DNA of 64,000 nt from Trichocoleus sp. FACHB-46 (GCF_014695385.1 NZ_JACJOD010000031.1:417654-481653); one strand, 5' to 3'. Shown: positions 10,110 to 18,930, counted from the first letter of the stretch. Numbers and translations are program-made. The notes: a model not told the origin generated them from the sequence alone.

Positions 10110-11831
10110 ATGAAAAAAATTCTTGTAATTGAGGATGATCTCCCAGTTCGAGAAAACATCCTAGAACTATTAGAAGCCGAAGAGTTTGATGTCATTGGGG
10201 CAGAAAATGGTGCGGTAGGCGTGCAAATGGCTCGGAAACATCTACCAGACCTAATTCTTTGTGATGTGATGATGCCAGAGCTGGATGGTCATGGTGTGCT
10301 GACCACTTTACGGACCGATTCCGCCACAGCTGCGATTCCTTTCATCTTTTTGACAGCCAAAGCTGACAAAACTGACTTTCGCCAAGGCATGAATTTGGGA
10401 GCCGATGACTATTTGACCAAACCTTGCACTGCGGATGAGCTGCTAGGGGCGATCGCAGCACGCCTCCAAAAACAAGCCGCCGTCACCGAGCAGTACACCA
10501 CCGCTTTGAATCAGGCGCAAGAGCAGCTCAATCAGTTAATTCGGCATGATAGCTTAACGGGCTTACCCAACCGCTTAGCCCTGCGAGAGCGATTTACGGA
10601 GATTTTGGCTCAAGCGAGCCAAGCGGGCCATCTAGTCACCATTCTGCTGATCCATCTGAATCGGTTTAATCGCATCAATGACAGCATGGGCTATCAAGTG
10701 GGGGACTTGCTGATTCAAACAATGGCGGAGCGGATTGTTGCTTGTCTGCAACCCATAGACAGCGTCATTCGCCTCAATCCAGAGCAATTTATTGTGATTC
10801 TGTCTCACTCCGAGCAAAATCAGGCGGCGGCAGTCGCCCAGCTCGTCCTAGACCGCCTATCTATTCCCTTTGTCTTGGAAGGACAGGAAATTTTTATCAC
10901 GACCAGCATCGGTATTACTACTCGTAGCGACGCTGCTGACAATGTTGACCTGCTAATTAAGCAGGCTGATGCCGCCATGCAAACCGCGCAGAAACAGAGC
11001 GGCAACCACTATGAGTTTTATGCTTCTGGGATGACTGTCGGCTCTCTAAATCAGTTTCTGCTAGAAGCTAATTTGCGTCATGCCTTAGAGCGCTCAGAGT
11101 TTCAGGTTTACTACCAACCCAAGGTGAGCTTGGTCACGGGGGAAATTGTTGGAGCGGAAGCCTTAATTCGGTGGTTTTCTTCTAGTCAAGGCTTCGTCTC
11201 GCCTGTTGAGTTTATTCCTTTAGCTGAAGAAACAGGATTGATTGTGCCCTTAGATGAATGGGTGATGACAACAGTTTGTACCCAAGCTAAGCAATGGCAA
11301 CTAGCCGATTTACCACCACTCCAGGTTGCAGTCAACTTGTCAGGTTTGCAATTTCACCAAACTGACCTCACGGAACGGGTAACCCAAATTTTGCAAAGAA
11401 CTGAGCTGGAGCCGCAGTACCTAGAGCTTGAGCTGACTGAAAGTGTGATTATGCAAAATACCGATGCCACCATTAAAAAATTGGATCAGCTAAAAACGCT
11501 GGGAATTCAAATTGCCATTGATGACTTTGGGACTGGCTATTCTTCCTTGAGCTATTTAAAGCAGTTTTCCTTTGATACCCTCAAAATCGATCGCTGCTTT
11601 GTGCAAAATATTAGCTGTGATTCTAAAAATGCTGCCATTACCACTGCCATGATCCAGATGGCTCACGATCTTGACTTAAAAGTAATTGCAGAAGGCGTTG
11701 AGACCAACTCAGAGCTAGCTTTTTTACAGCAGCAAGCCTGTGATGAAATGCAAGGATATTTCTTTAGTCGGCCTGTTCCAGCTCCTGAGTTTGAGCAGTT
11801 ACTCGTGACTGGTAAGCGGCTCGCTGATTAA
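10110..11831 (+). CDS. Response regulator with degenerate GGDEF and EAL (c-di-GMP phosphodiesterase) domains
   Basis: 573 residues. Order: receiver domain (1-120) with phospho-acceptor Asp52 in LILCDVMMPELDG and the conserved Lys in LTKPC; a short coiled linker; a GGDEF domain (about 145-310); an EAL domain (about 315-570). The GGDEF signature is replaced by NPEQF (RLNPEQFIVIL), so diguanylate cyclase activity is unlikely. The EAL domain keeps EALIRW, ELELTES, IDDFGTGYSSLSYL, LKIDR and VIAEGVET, so hydrolysis of c-di-GMP is probable. The inactive GGDEF may bind GTP and regulate the EAL domain, as in known composite proteins. No partner kinase is adjacent. Confidence 0.93.
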   Translation: MKKILVIEDDLPVRENILELLEAEEFDVIGAENGAVGVQMARKHLPDLILCDVMMPELDGHGVLTTLRTDSATAAIPFIFLTAKADKTDFRQGMNLGADDYLTKPCTADELLGAIAARLQKQAAVTEQYTTALNQAQEQLNQLIRHDSLTGLPNRLALRERFTEILAQASQAGHLVTILLIHLNRFNRINDSMGYQVGDLLIQTMAERIVACLQPIDSVIRLNPEQFIVILSHSEQNQAAAVAQLVLDRLSIPFVLEGQEIFITTSIGITTRSDAADNVDLLIKQADAAMQTAQKQSGNHYEFYASGMTVGSLNQFLLEANLRHALERSEFQVYYQPKVSLVTGEIVGAEALIRWFSSSQGFVSPVEFIPLAEETGLIVPLDEWVMTTVCTQAKQWQLADLPPLQVAVNLSGLQFHQTDLTERVTQILQRTELEPQYLELELTESVIMQNTDATIKKLDQLKTLGIQIAIDDFGTGYSSLSYLKQFSFDTLKIDRCFVQNISCDSKNAAITTAMIQMAHDLDLKVIAEGVETNSELAFLQQQACDEMQGYFFSRPVPAPEFEQLLVTGKRLAD

Positions 11832-11916
11832 CGATTGGTATACCTGAGAGATTACTGAGCAAGTGGGAATACTGAAAGCAAGCTTCGGTGAATCCTAGGT
11901 TGGTAGCTTGCAGGGC

Positions 11917-12342
11917 ATGTGGCAAAGGGTCAAAAATTTCTTCCTTAGTTTTCGCACTTATGCTGACCTCAGCCCTGATGTCAAAACTCGGCGGCAGGTG
12001 AATCGTTGGCTCCGCGATCGCCCTGCTCTAACATCAGATGAATGGTACGAGTATTTTTGGCAAGCCCGCCAAGTTTCACCCGCTGTCGCAACGTTTGCCT
12101 ATATTTATTTAGAGCAGTATTCCGGTTTGCAAACGGCCAGAATCCTACCCAGCGATCGCTTAGAGGAAGACTTGCATTTGACCTTAGTTTGCTGGTTTGA
12201 CTGGCACTTCACCCTTTGCGAAGATTTTGAGCAGCACTTGGGGGTGGGGATTGAGGACTACTTGGAAATGCAGGACCTCTCGACCGTTGAAGATTTTGTC
12301 ATGTTCTTAAATCAGCAATTGCTCTCCGTGAATCACTCCTAA
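11917..12342 (+). CDS. Small acidic protein, possible acyl-carrier-like (DUF1493-type)
   Basis: 141 residues from the ATG at 11917; a TTG nine bases upstream is a less likely start. It is acidic and helical, with many Trp and Tyr in the first half (EWYEYFWQARQV). It then has LPSDRLEEDLHLTLVC and FEQHLGVGIEDYLEMQDLST, followed by a final helix. The 'DRLEEDL ... FGV ... FST(V)xD' layout resembles acyl-carrier-related DUF1493 proteins, but the phosphopantetheine DSL serine motif is not present, so a carrier function is doubtful. It sits between the EAL regulator and mobA on the same strand. Confidence 0.6.
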   Translation: MWQRVKNFFLSFRTYADLSPDVKTRRQVNRWLRDRPALTSDEWYEYFWQARQVSPAVATFAYIYLEQYSGLQTARILPSDRLEEDLHLTLVCWFDWHFTLCEDFEQHLGVGIEDYLEMQDLSTVEDFVMFLNQQLLSVNHS

Positions 12343-12438
12343 GTCAGGTGACGCTGATATGAGGTGTTGCCAACCTAGTAGAACGTCCCTTGAATCTCCT
12401 AATCTGCTTGTAAAGCTCAAGCATTCACCTTTAGGGTT

Positions 12439-13026
12439 ATGTCACTCGCTGCCATTGTATTAGCCGGAGGTCAAAGCTCCCGGATGGGTCAAGACAAAGC
12501 CCTGATTCCGGTCCAGGGAGTACCACTGCTACGCCACGTTTGTGATGTTGCAGCCGAGTGCACTAACGAAATTTATGTAGTGACGCCTTGGCCACAGCGT
12601 TACCGTGAGCTATTGCCCAATACTTGTCGGTTTGTGCAAGAACGACCGCTGCATCAAGATATTCACCCCCAAGGCCCTTTAGTGGGATTTGCTCAAGGGT
12701 TAGCCCAGGTCCAAACAGATTGGGTTTTGTTGCTGGCTTGCGACCTGCCTCGGCTTAGGGGCGAAGTCTTGCAAGGTTGGGCGCAACAGTTAGATACAGT
12801 TCCAGAACTTGCGATCGCCTTTGTCCCGTACCATGCTCAAGGTTGGGACCCGCTGTGTGGGTTCTATCGCCGGAGTTGCTTGCCTCTCTTGAATGCTTTT
12901 ATCAGCCGAGGCGGGCGATCGTTCCAACGGTGGCTAGACCACAATGAAGTGCAAGCCATTCCGGACGCTGACAAACACATGCTCTTTAACTGCAATACAC
13001 CCAACGACTTAGCGGCTTTAAATTAA
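12439..13026 (+). CDS. mobA: Molybdenum cofactor guanylyltransferase MobA
   Basis: Transfers GMP from GTP to molybdopterin-Mo to make the MGD cofactor, which is needed as bis-MGD by the nitrate reductase NarB encoded 14 kb downstream. 195 residues, as usual for MobA. Seen: the N-terminal nucleotide-binding signature AAIVLAGGQSSRMGQDKAL, the DIHPQGPLVG segment, the metal-site motif LLACDLPRL, and the C-terminal FNCNTPNDL motif typical of the family. The ATG at 12439 follows a TTTAGGGTT stretch that may act as a weak ribosome site. Its position beside the nitrate cluster fits its role. Confidence 0.95.
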   Translation: MSLAAIVLAGGQSSRMGQDKALIPVQGVPLLRHVCDVAAECTNEIYVVTPWPQRYRELLPNTCRFVQERPLHQDIHPQGPLVGFAQGLAQVQTDWVLLLACDLPRLRGEVLQGWAQQLDTVPELAIAFVPYHAQGWDPLCGFYRRSCLPLLNAFISRGGRSFQRWLDHNEVQAIPDADKHMLFNCNTPNDLAALN

Positions 13027-13113
13027 ATGCGCCACCAGTAAGATGCCAATTTCTCAAGTGAATGGCTAAGCTCGGTTTAGATAGTAATATTTTTAACTAA
13101 GGAGCTTAACACT

Positions 13114-13302
13114 ATGAGTATTGAGGATAGAGCTAAAGCTGTTGCTAAAAACATTGAAGGTAAAGTTCAAGAAGCAGTTGGCAATGTAACAGGCGATCCT
13201 AAAGACCTAGCCGAAGGACAGGCCAAACAGAATCAAGCCGCTGCTATGCACACGGTAGAAGACATGAAAGATCATGCTAAACGGCTGATCGATCATGCTT
13301 AA
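13114..13302 (+). CDS. CsbD-family stress protein
   Basis: 62-residue hydrophilic protein. It has the CsbD pattern: an N-terminal helix (SIEDRAKAVAKNIEGKVQE), then VGNVTGDPKDLAEGQAKQ, and a second helix. CsbD-like proteins are general-stress proteins in many bacteria; their molecular role is not established. The start at 13114 is set by AAGGAG nine bases upstream. A clear intrinsic terminator follows, so it is probably a single-gene transcript. Confidence 0.9.
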   Translation: MSIEDRAKAVAKNIEGKVQEAVGNVTGDPKDLAEGQAKQNQAAAMHTVEDMKDHAKRLIDHA

Positions 13303-13339
13303 TTTGCTCTTTTAGTAAGCTTAAACCTTGGTTTCGCTT

Positions 13340-13371
13340 CAGCAGAGTTCTAGTAATTCTGCTGATTTTTT
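13340..13371 (+). terminator. Intrinsic terminator of the CsbD-like gene
   Basis: CAGCAGAGTT (13340-13349) pairs with AATTCTGCTG (13355-13364), a 10-bp stem with one G-U pair and a 5-nt loop, followed by a run of six T. Confidence 0.85.
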
Positions 13372-13374
13372 ATG

Positions 13375-14739
13375 TTAGTTGCTATCAGCAATCCCAGTCA
13401 TTTGCCATTCTTGCAAAGCGATCGCTACTCCCTGCTTTAGTTCTAGTGATGCTTCTGGATCTGCTGCCAGGGTTTGTAATTTTTGATGAGTGATTTCAGG
13501 CGCTAATTGCTTTAGAGCTGCGATCGCGTGCAACTGCACTCCGATATCTGGCGTGGCCAATAGTTGAATCAAGGGTTCTACAGCAGCCAGTTCTCCTAAC
13601 TGCCCTAAGCCGAGAGCGATCGCTTGTTGCGTGTGGGGTTGTTGCACAGCAGGGTGTTGGCTTGCTAAGGCTGCCAATAAAATTTCGACAGCTTGCGGTT
13701 TTAACTCAGGGGCTTCCACTCGGCCTAGGGCCGTGAGCACCGCTTGATAAACCTCTAGAGACTCTAGCTGCAACGCTTGGTGTAAGTAGTTCAAAGCTTC
13801 TGGATGTTGCATCCAACCCAAAGCTCGTACTGCTTCTAACTGAAGGACCGCAGGAGTGGCCGCAGATTGCAACACTTGCCACAAGGCGGCAGCGGCGGCG
13901 GGAGTCCCCAACCGCCCTAAGGAAGTAGCTGCTTGTTGACACACCGCTAAATTAAAATCCCACAGGCGATCGCGCAGGAGGGCTACCACATCAAGGTCAG
14001 GGGCTAAATCGGCTCGTAACGCTAAACCCGCCACAGCCTCTCGTCTGACTGTAGCCGCCACATCATTGAGAGCATTGGCCAAAATCGGCGCAATCTGTGG
14101 GTCATGAAAACTACTTAATGCTTCGATCGCAGTCGATCGCACCTCTACTTGTGGGTCCTCCACCACACTGGATAAGGGAGCAATGGTTTCACGGCTGCGA
14201 ATCTGAGCTAAGGCTTGCACTGCCAACCCTCTGGATTGCTCGTCGGCTAGTAGTTCTGTTAAAGCGGCGATCGCATCAGGGCCAAAACTTGCCAAGGTAG
14301 TGGCGGCAATTTCACTCAACTCTTCCGCTTCTGTATCCTCGGATTGCAGCAACTGCACCAAGATTTTGATGACTGCTGGATGGTTGAACTGACCTAGAAT
14401 TCGGATTGCAAACCAACGCAGTTCGACCTCGGCTGCGTCGTCTTGCACAATCTCGATCAACGGTGCAATTAACCAATCTACACTTTGCCCAATCTGACCA
14501 ACCGCTGCGGCTAAGGTAGGAAACACTTTGGCTAGATCCCAGCGCGATTGGAAGTCTCCCGTCGCGAGAGCCGCGATCGCCAAATCTAGAATTTGCTTTA
14601 GCGCTGCTACTGTTGGCCCATTTTCCTCAGCTTGAGGAGTCGTTTTTACAGCAGCAGAGAATTGTTGCAAATACTGATTCAGTAGCGGCCAATCGGCTTG
14701 TTGTGCCGCAGCCTGAGCTTTTTCCAAAACCTCTAACAT
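13375..14739 (-). CDS. HEAT-repeat protein, candidate NirB (partner of nitrite reductase)
   Basis: 454 residues from the ATG at 14739 (a TTG lies six bases upstream). Almost the whole protein is tandem helical HEAT/PBS-lyase-like repeats, visible as repeated units such as RSTAIEALSSFHDPQI, RREAVAGLALRADL and QLEAVRALGWMQHPEA. Such solenoids bind other proteins. In Synechococcus and Anabaena, NirB is a protein-interaction partner needed for full nitrite reductase activity and is encoded beside nirA. The position here, divergent from nirA and next to the nitrite channel, fits that role. Phycobilin lyases also carry these repeats, but their usual phycobiliprotein neighbours are absent. The NirB name is inferred from context, not proved by sequence. 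Confidence 0.75.
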   Translation of the reverse strand: MLEVLEKAQAAAQQADWPLLNQYLQQFSAAVKTTPQAEENGPTVAALKQILDLAIAALATGDFQSRWDLAKVFPTLAAAVGQIGQSVDWLIAPLIEIVQDDAAEVELRWFAIRILGQFNHPAVIKILVQLLQSEDTEAEELSEIAATTLASFGPDAIAALTELLADEQSRGLAVQALAQIRSRETIAPLSSVVEDPQVEVRSTAIEALSSFHDPQIAPILANALNDVAATVRREAVAGLALRADLAPDLDVVALLRDRLWDFNLAVCQQAATSLGRLGTPAAAAALWQVLQSAATPAVLQLEAVRALGWMQHPEALNYLHQALQLESLEVYQAVLTALGRVEAPELKPQAVEILLAALASQHPAVQQPHTQQAIALGLGQLGELAAVEPLIQLLATPDIGVQLHAIAALKQLAPEITHQKLQTLAADPEASLELKQGVAIALQEWQMTGIADSN

Positions 14740-14774
14740 TGGCAAATCGGGGGTGTTAATACTTTCACTAAAAT

Positions 14775-15239
14775 CTATACTTTCACTAAAACTGTATCTC
14801 CCTCCAGCTTTGTCTCGTAAGTTTTGAGCGGCTCTGTCGCAGGTCCTTGCAACACTTTGCCATCCGTACCAAATTTAGAATCATGGCAAAGACAAACAAA
14901 AACTTTCTGCTCGGCTTGCCAGTCTACGAGACAGGCCTTGTGAGTACAGCTAGCATTGACTGCGGCTAAAGTGTCAGGGCTATCTGGATTACGCACCACA
15001 AGCAAAGGCCCCGAAACAAACTTCTGATCGCCCAACTGACCTTTCTGGTCTAAAGTCGCCACAGTTCCTACAGGTTGAAAACCATCTGCACGAGCAACCG
15101 CGCCTGAATTGACCGCAGGAGTGGATGCTGTTTCGTTGGAAGTTGTGGTCGTTTTGTTAGAACAAGCTGCGATCGCCACTGGCAAAGAACTGGCAATTCC
15201 ACCAACGCCAACCCAAGTTAAAAAAGTACGACGATCCAT
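14775..15239 (-). CDS. Rieske [2Fe-2S] lipoprotein with twin-arginine signal
   Basis: 154 residues from the ATG at 15239; the 21-residue extension upstream in frame is not needed. The N terminus is a Tat signal (DRRTFLTW) followed by a hydrophobic core and a lipobox-like AIAAC, then a Thr/Ser-rich linker. It is therefore probably exported and lipid-anchored on the outer face of a membrane. The Rieske cluster motifs are CTHKAC and CLCHDSKF, which supply two Cys and two His plus the two disulfide cysteines. It is shorter than the cytochrome b6f Rieske protein PetC and has no b6f partner nearby. It lies 35 bp upstream of the NirB candidate on the same strand, suggesting an operon and a link to nitrate assimilation. 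Confidence 0.88.
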   Translation of the reverse strand: MDRRTFLTWVGVGGIASSLPVAIAACSNKTTTTSNETASTPAVNSGAVARADGFQPVGTVATLDQKGQLGDQKFVSGPLLVVRNPDSPDTLAAVNASCTHKACLVDWQAEQKVFVCLCHDSKFGTDGKVLQGPATEPLKTYETKLEGDTVLVKV

Positions 15240-15400
15240 GTTCAGTCTATAGAAGTTCTGCTCGTTCAATTGTCGCATAAGGCTCCAAATCAGTTCCTGC
15301 ACTAACGATCACGGGAGTTTTCAGCCTCCTAACTGCCTAAAAAATCTACCTGAACATGCTTTGTGAATAGTACGGATTGCACCAGGATTATGCAGTTTTT

Positions 15401-15414
15401 GTATATTTGATTAC
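15401..15414. promoter_or_regulatory. NtcA-type binding site (GTA-N8-TAC)
   Basis: GTATATTTGATTAC, a perfect match, about 160 bp upstream of the Rieske start at 15239. A TAN3T-like -10 box on the minus strand (TACTAT, 15372-15367) lies 28 bp away, a little further than the usual 20-24 bp. Confidence 0.65.
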
Positions 15415-15616
15415 CTTTTTTGGTTCATTGAGCTAATACAAGAACCGCATAAATTAATTAAAAAATAAGTAATTTTTTCCAAGCAGATTGTGTTTTTAGC
15501 TCAACTCAGTTTTTTTCAAACTGTCTCGAATGATGCAAATTCTCAGAAAACTGTATAGAAAACAACTTTTGATAAGCATGGGATTCATGCAGTAATTGCA
15601 TTGATTGATGATTTTT

Positions 15617-15630
15617 GTAGTTAAAGATAC
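15617..15630. promoter_or_regulatory. NtcA-type binding site (GTA-N8-TAC)
   Basis: GTAGTTAAAGATAC, a perfect match, 133 bp before the ATG of the nitrite channel. A TTACAT box lies 22 bp downstream (15653-15658), an imperfect -10. Confidence 0.7.
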
Positions 15631-15671
15631 AAATCTTCTTTCTATGCAGAAGTTACATAAACATAGATTTT

Positions 15672-15685
15672 GCAGCTAGAGATAC
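15672..15685. promoter_or_regulatory. Degenerate second NtcA-like site
   Basis: GCAGCTAGAGATAC differs from the consensus by one base (GCA for GTA). Its flanks resemble those of the perfect site 55 bp upstream (ATTTTG before, GAGATAC inside), as if the site had been duplicated. Confidence 0.45.
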
Positions 15686-15762
15686 ACTTTCAAATTCAAA
15701 GTCAAAGATTTTGATTTGAAATTAAATATCCTGGCTCAAAGCAGCTTTAGAAGGACTTGATT

Positions 15763-16626
15763 ATGACGAAAGAAGCGATCGCGACTATTATTAGTGCTGC
15801 CCGCACCAAAGCAGAACTGGTTGAAAACAGCTTGCCTAAATTCCTAGTTCTATCTGTATTGGCAGGAATTTATGTCGGCTTTGGAGTGATGCTGGTTTTT
15901 TCCATCGGCGCACCCTTGCATGCGGCTGGGTCACCCGCGGTTAAAGCTTTAATGGGAGCCTCATTTGCGGTCGCTTTGTCATTAGTTATTTTTGCTGGGT
16001 CCGAACTATTCACTGGCAATCATATGTTCATGACAATTGCCAGTCTCGCCAAACAAGTTACCTGGAAAGACACTTGGAAAGTCTTGGGAATCAGCTTTAT
16101 TGGTAACTTGGCTGGCTCTCTGCTGCTAGCCCTGCTCTTGGTTCAATCTGGGCTTTTGGCTAAAGGACCGATCAAGAATTTTGTTTTAGAAGCTGTGGCT
16201 GGAAAAATGCAGGCTCCCTTTATGGAGCTATTTTTTCGCGGCATTCTTTGCAACATTTTGGTTTGTTTAGCCATTTGGATGGCCGCTAAGACTAAAGAGG
16301 ATATCGCGAAGTTGGTGTTGATCTTCTGGTGTCTGTTTGCCTTCGTGGGGGCAGGGTTTGAACACAGCGTCGCCAACATGACCCTAATGGGATTAGGTCT
16401 CTTTATCCCCCATGATCCTGAGCAAATTTCTTGGATCGGATACGTCAAAAACCTGATTCCTGTCTCTCTGGGTAACTGGGTCGGCGGCGCTTGCCTGGTT
16501 GGAGCCTCTTACTGGTATGTAGGCAGCGATCGCCCATCTCGCAAAACCAAAAAAGCTAAAAAGTTGGAATCAGTGCCCAGTTTTGAAACTTGGGAAACAG
16601 AACCTAGAGAGAAAACAACTTATTAA
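15763..16626 (+). CDS. Formate/nitrite transporter (FNT) family channel
   Basis: 287 residues from the ATG at 15763, which has AAGGA seven bases upstream. Six membrane helices of the FNT/FocA-NirC aquaporin-like fold are visible. They include a first helix with IYVGFGVMLVFSIG, a pore-loop region SELFTGNHMFM, and FEHSVANMTLM, the conserved second half-helix motif with its His. The protein moves small monovalent anions (nitrite, formate) across the inner membrane. Its place beside nirA and a perfect NtcA site argues for nitrite uptake or release. The C terminus is a charged cytoplasmic tail rich in Lys. Substrate specificity is inferred from context. Confidence 0.9.
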   Translation: MTKEAIATIISAARTKAELVENSLPKFLVLSVLAGIYVGFGVMLVFSIGAPLHAAGSPAVKALMGASFAVALSLVIFAGSELFTGNHMFMTIASLAKQVTWKDTWKVLGISFIGNLAGSLLLALLLVQSGLLAKGPIKNFVLEAVAGKMQAPFMELFFRGILCNILVCLAIWMAAKTKEDIAKLVLIFWCLFAFVGAGFEHSVANMTLMGLGLFIPHDPEQISWIGYVKNLIPVSLGNWVGGACLVGASYWYVGSDRPSRKTKKAKKLESVPSFETWETEPREKTTY

Positions 16627-16829
16627 TTGCTTAAGCGAACTCATTCTCCTAGTTAAAGAGCTTATCCAGACTATTTGGGTAGGCTTTTATTTTTTGAAAC
16701 AGCACCTATTAATCAGGTCTTTTGTATCCTTTGTTGCAAAATCAAATGTTTTTTAGATCGTTTGAAATTAACGAGTTATGTCAAAACAGCATGACTTACA
16801 TGCAAGTGTTTCATATATAGAAACATTTT

Positions 16830-16871
16830 GTAACTATAGATACGAATTCACTAGCTAAGTACTCATAACCT
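16830..16871 (+). promoter_or_regulatory. NtcA-activated promoter of nirA
   Basis: GTAACTATAGATAC (16830-16843) is a perfect NtcA site. It is followed after exactly 22 bp by TAACCT (16866-16871), a TAN3T -10 box. This is the textbook class II NtcA-dependent promoter layout. It lies about 90 bp before the nirA start. Confidence 0.85.
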
Positions 16872-16960
16872 TAGCTGGTAAGAAACGTTAAACGGCAAAT
16901 TACATTGAATTCATCTGAATTCAAACCTTGCTTAAAGCCAGCAGTGACACGGGTAGATTC

Positions 16961-18916
16961 ATGACAACCGCAGCAACCAATCCAGCGACTGGAAGCAATA
17001 AATTTGAGAAACTCAAAGCTGAAAAAGACGGTTTAGAGGTCAAAAAAGAACTTGATCGCTTTGCTCAAATTGGCTGGGAAGCGATGGATGAAACCGATCG
17101 CGACTACCGCCTCAAATGGTTGGGTGTGTTCTTCCGACCTGTCACTCCTGGCAAGTTTATGTTGCGGATGCGGATTCCCAACGGCATCCTCACTAGCGGC
17201 CAAGTCCGAGTCCTCGGCGAAGTACTCCAGCGCTATGGCGAAGATGGCACTGGTGACATCACCACTCGGCAAAATATTCAGTTGCGCGGCATCCGCATCG
17301 AAGATTTACCCGATATCTTCCGTCGCTTCGAGGAAGCGGGCCTCACCAGTATCCAGTCTGGCATGGACAACGTCCGCAACATTACAGGCTCTCCCGTTGC
17401 AGGGATTGATGCAGACGAGTTAATCGACACTCGCGGCATCGTCCGTAAAGTGCAGGACATGATCACCAATAACGGTGAAGGCAATCCCTCCTTTACCAAC
17501 CTGCCTCGGAAATTCAACATTGCGATCGCGGGCTGCCGAGATAACTCAGTCCACGCGGAAATCAACGACATCGCCTTTGTCCCCGCCTACAAAAACAACA
17601 ACCTAGGCTTCAATGTTTTAGTCGGTGGCTTCTTCTCCGCCAAACGTTGCGAAGCAGCAATCCCCATGAATGTCTGGGTTGATCCCCGCGATGTGGTGGC
17701 TCTGTGTGAAGCGATTCTCTTGGTCTATCGCAACCACGGTCTACGGGCCAATCGCCAAAAAGCGCGCTTGATGTGGCTGATTGATGAGTGGGGTCTCGAC
17801 AAGTTCCGCTCAGAAGTTGAGCAACAAATGGGTCATGCGCTCCAGACGGCTGCTCCCAAAGATGAGATTGTCTGGGATAAGCGTGACCATGTCGGCATTC
17901 ACGCTCAGAAGCAACCCGGACTAAATTATGTGGGGCTACATGTTCCGGTAGGCCGCCTCTACGCCCAAGATATGTTCGACTTAGCGCGTCTCGCCGAAGT
18001 CTATGGCAGTGGAGAGGTTCGCCTCAGTGTTGAACAAAATGTGATTGTTCCCAATATTCCTGATTCTCGCTTAGGCCCCTTCCTGAAAGAACCTCTGCTG
18101 CAACGCTTTACCGCTGATCCTGCGCCGCTCTCGCGATCGCTGGTTTCCTGCACGGGGTCCCAGTTCTGCAACTTTGCCCTGATTGAAACCAAGAACCGCG
18201 CCGCAGCCCTAATTCAAGAATTGGATTCAGAACTCTCTTTGCCGAAATCGGTGCGGATTCACTGGACAGGTTGCCCCAACTCCTGCGGTCAACCTCAAGT
18301 GGCTGACATTGGCCTCATGGGGACTAAAGTTCGCAAAGATGGCAAAACGGTGGAAGGCGTAGACCTCTACATGGGTGGCAAGGTTGGCAAACATGCCGTC
18401 TTAGGCACCTGTGTACAGAAATCCATTCCTTGCGAAGATCTCAAACCATTTCTCACGAATCTCCTGATCCAAAACTTTGGCGCTCAAATCCGCACGACTC
18501 CCCTAAAAACTTCTGCTCAAATTCAATTTTCTGTAGAAGATGAGGTAGTTGCTAGCCCGGTTGCGGCTGTCAATGTCCCTGCGGCATCCAGCTATCAACC
18601 TGTGGCAGTGGCAACGCCAGTTCCCTCAGCTCCCCCTGCTCCTCCCGCTCAACCTGCGATCGCTAGCTTTGCTAAGTCTGGCAAAGAAGTTGCTTGCACA
18701 GAAGCAGATACGTTATTGGATGTGGCAACTCAAGCAGGAGTAGAGCTAGATAGCAGTTGTCAGGCGGGTACCTGTGGCACTTGCAAGCAAAAACTGCTGG
18801 AAGGACAAGTGCGATATGAAGGTGAACCGGATGCATTGGATGCCAGTGAGCAAGCAGCAGGTTGGATTCTGACCTGTATTGCTCATCCCATCGGCAAGGT
18901 TGTGATTGATGCTTGA
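16961..18916 (+). CDS. nirA: Ferredoxin-nitrite reductase fused to a C-terminal plant-type ferredoxin domain
   Basis: Reduces nitrite to ammonium with six electrons from ferredoxin. 651 residues from the ATG at 16961 (an in-frame TTG lies 33 bp upstream), against about 510 for ordinary NirA. Domains: two nitrite/sulfite reductase half-repeats. The siroheme-[4Fe-4S] ligands lie in CTGSQFC (Cys397, 403) and TGCPNSC (Cys438, 442). A Pro/Ala-rich linker (about 540-575) leads to a [2Fe-2S] ferredoxin domain with CQAGTCGTC (Cys600, 605, 608) and a fourth Cys near 639. The same fusion is known in Plectonema boryanum. It could deliver electrons within one protein. It is the first gene of the nirA-nrtABCD-narB series and has its own NtcA promoter. 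Confidence 0.96.
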   Translation: MTTAATNPATGSNKFEKLKAEKDGLEVKKELDRFAQIGWEAMDETDRDYRLKWLGVFFRPVTPGKFMLRMRIPNGILTSGQVRVLGEVLQRYGEDGTGDITTRQNIQLRGIRIEDLPDIFRRFEEAGLTSIQSGMDNVRNITGSPVAGIDADELIDTRGIVRKVQDMITNNGEGNPSFTNLPRKFNIAIAGCRDNSVHAEINDIAFVPAYKNNNLGFNVLVGGFFSAKRCEAAIPMNVWVDPRDVVALCEAILLVYRNHGLRANRQKARLMWLIDEWGLDKFRSEVEQQMGHALQTAAPKDEIVWDKRDHVGIHAQKQPGLNYVGLHVPVGRLYAQDMFDLARLAEVYGSGEVRLSVEQNVIVPNIPDSRLGPFLKEPLLQRFTADPAPLSRSLVSCTGSQFCNFALIETKNRAAALIQELDSELSLPKSVRIHWTGCPNSCGQPQVADIGLMGTKVRKDGKTVEGVDLYMGGKVGKHAVLGTCVQKSIPCEDLKPFLTNLLIQNFGAQIRTTPLKTSAQIQFSVEDEVVASPVAAVNVPAASSYQPVAVATPVPSAPPAPPAQPAIASFAKSGKEVACTEADTLLDVATQAGVELDSSCQAGTCGTCKQKLLEGQVRYEGEPDALDASEQAAGWILTCIAHPIGKVVIDA

Positions 18917-18930
18917 TTAGCCGTTGTTTT

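Larger units (their letters stand above)
15240..15762. promoter_or_regulatory. Divergent control region of the Rieske/nirB and nitrite-channel genes
   Basis: About 520 bp, AT-rich, between two divergent transcription units. It holds two perfect GTA-N8-TAC NtcA-type sites (15401-15414 and 15617-15630) and one near match (15672-15685), listed separately. No ORF of coding character was seen inside. Confidence 0.75.

Noticed and set aside
13375..14739. Phycobilin lyase instead of NirB
   Set aside because: HEAT/PBS repeats would allow it, but there are no phycobiliprotein genes nearby and the gene sits beside nirA; NirB is the better reading, though not proved.
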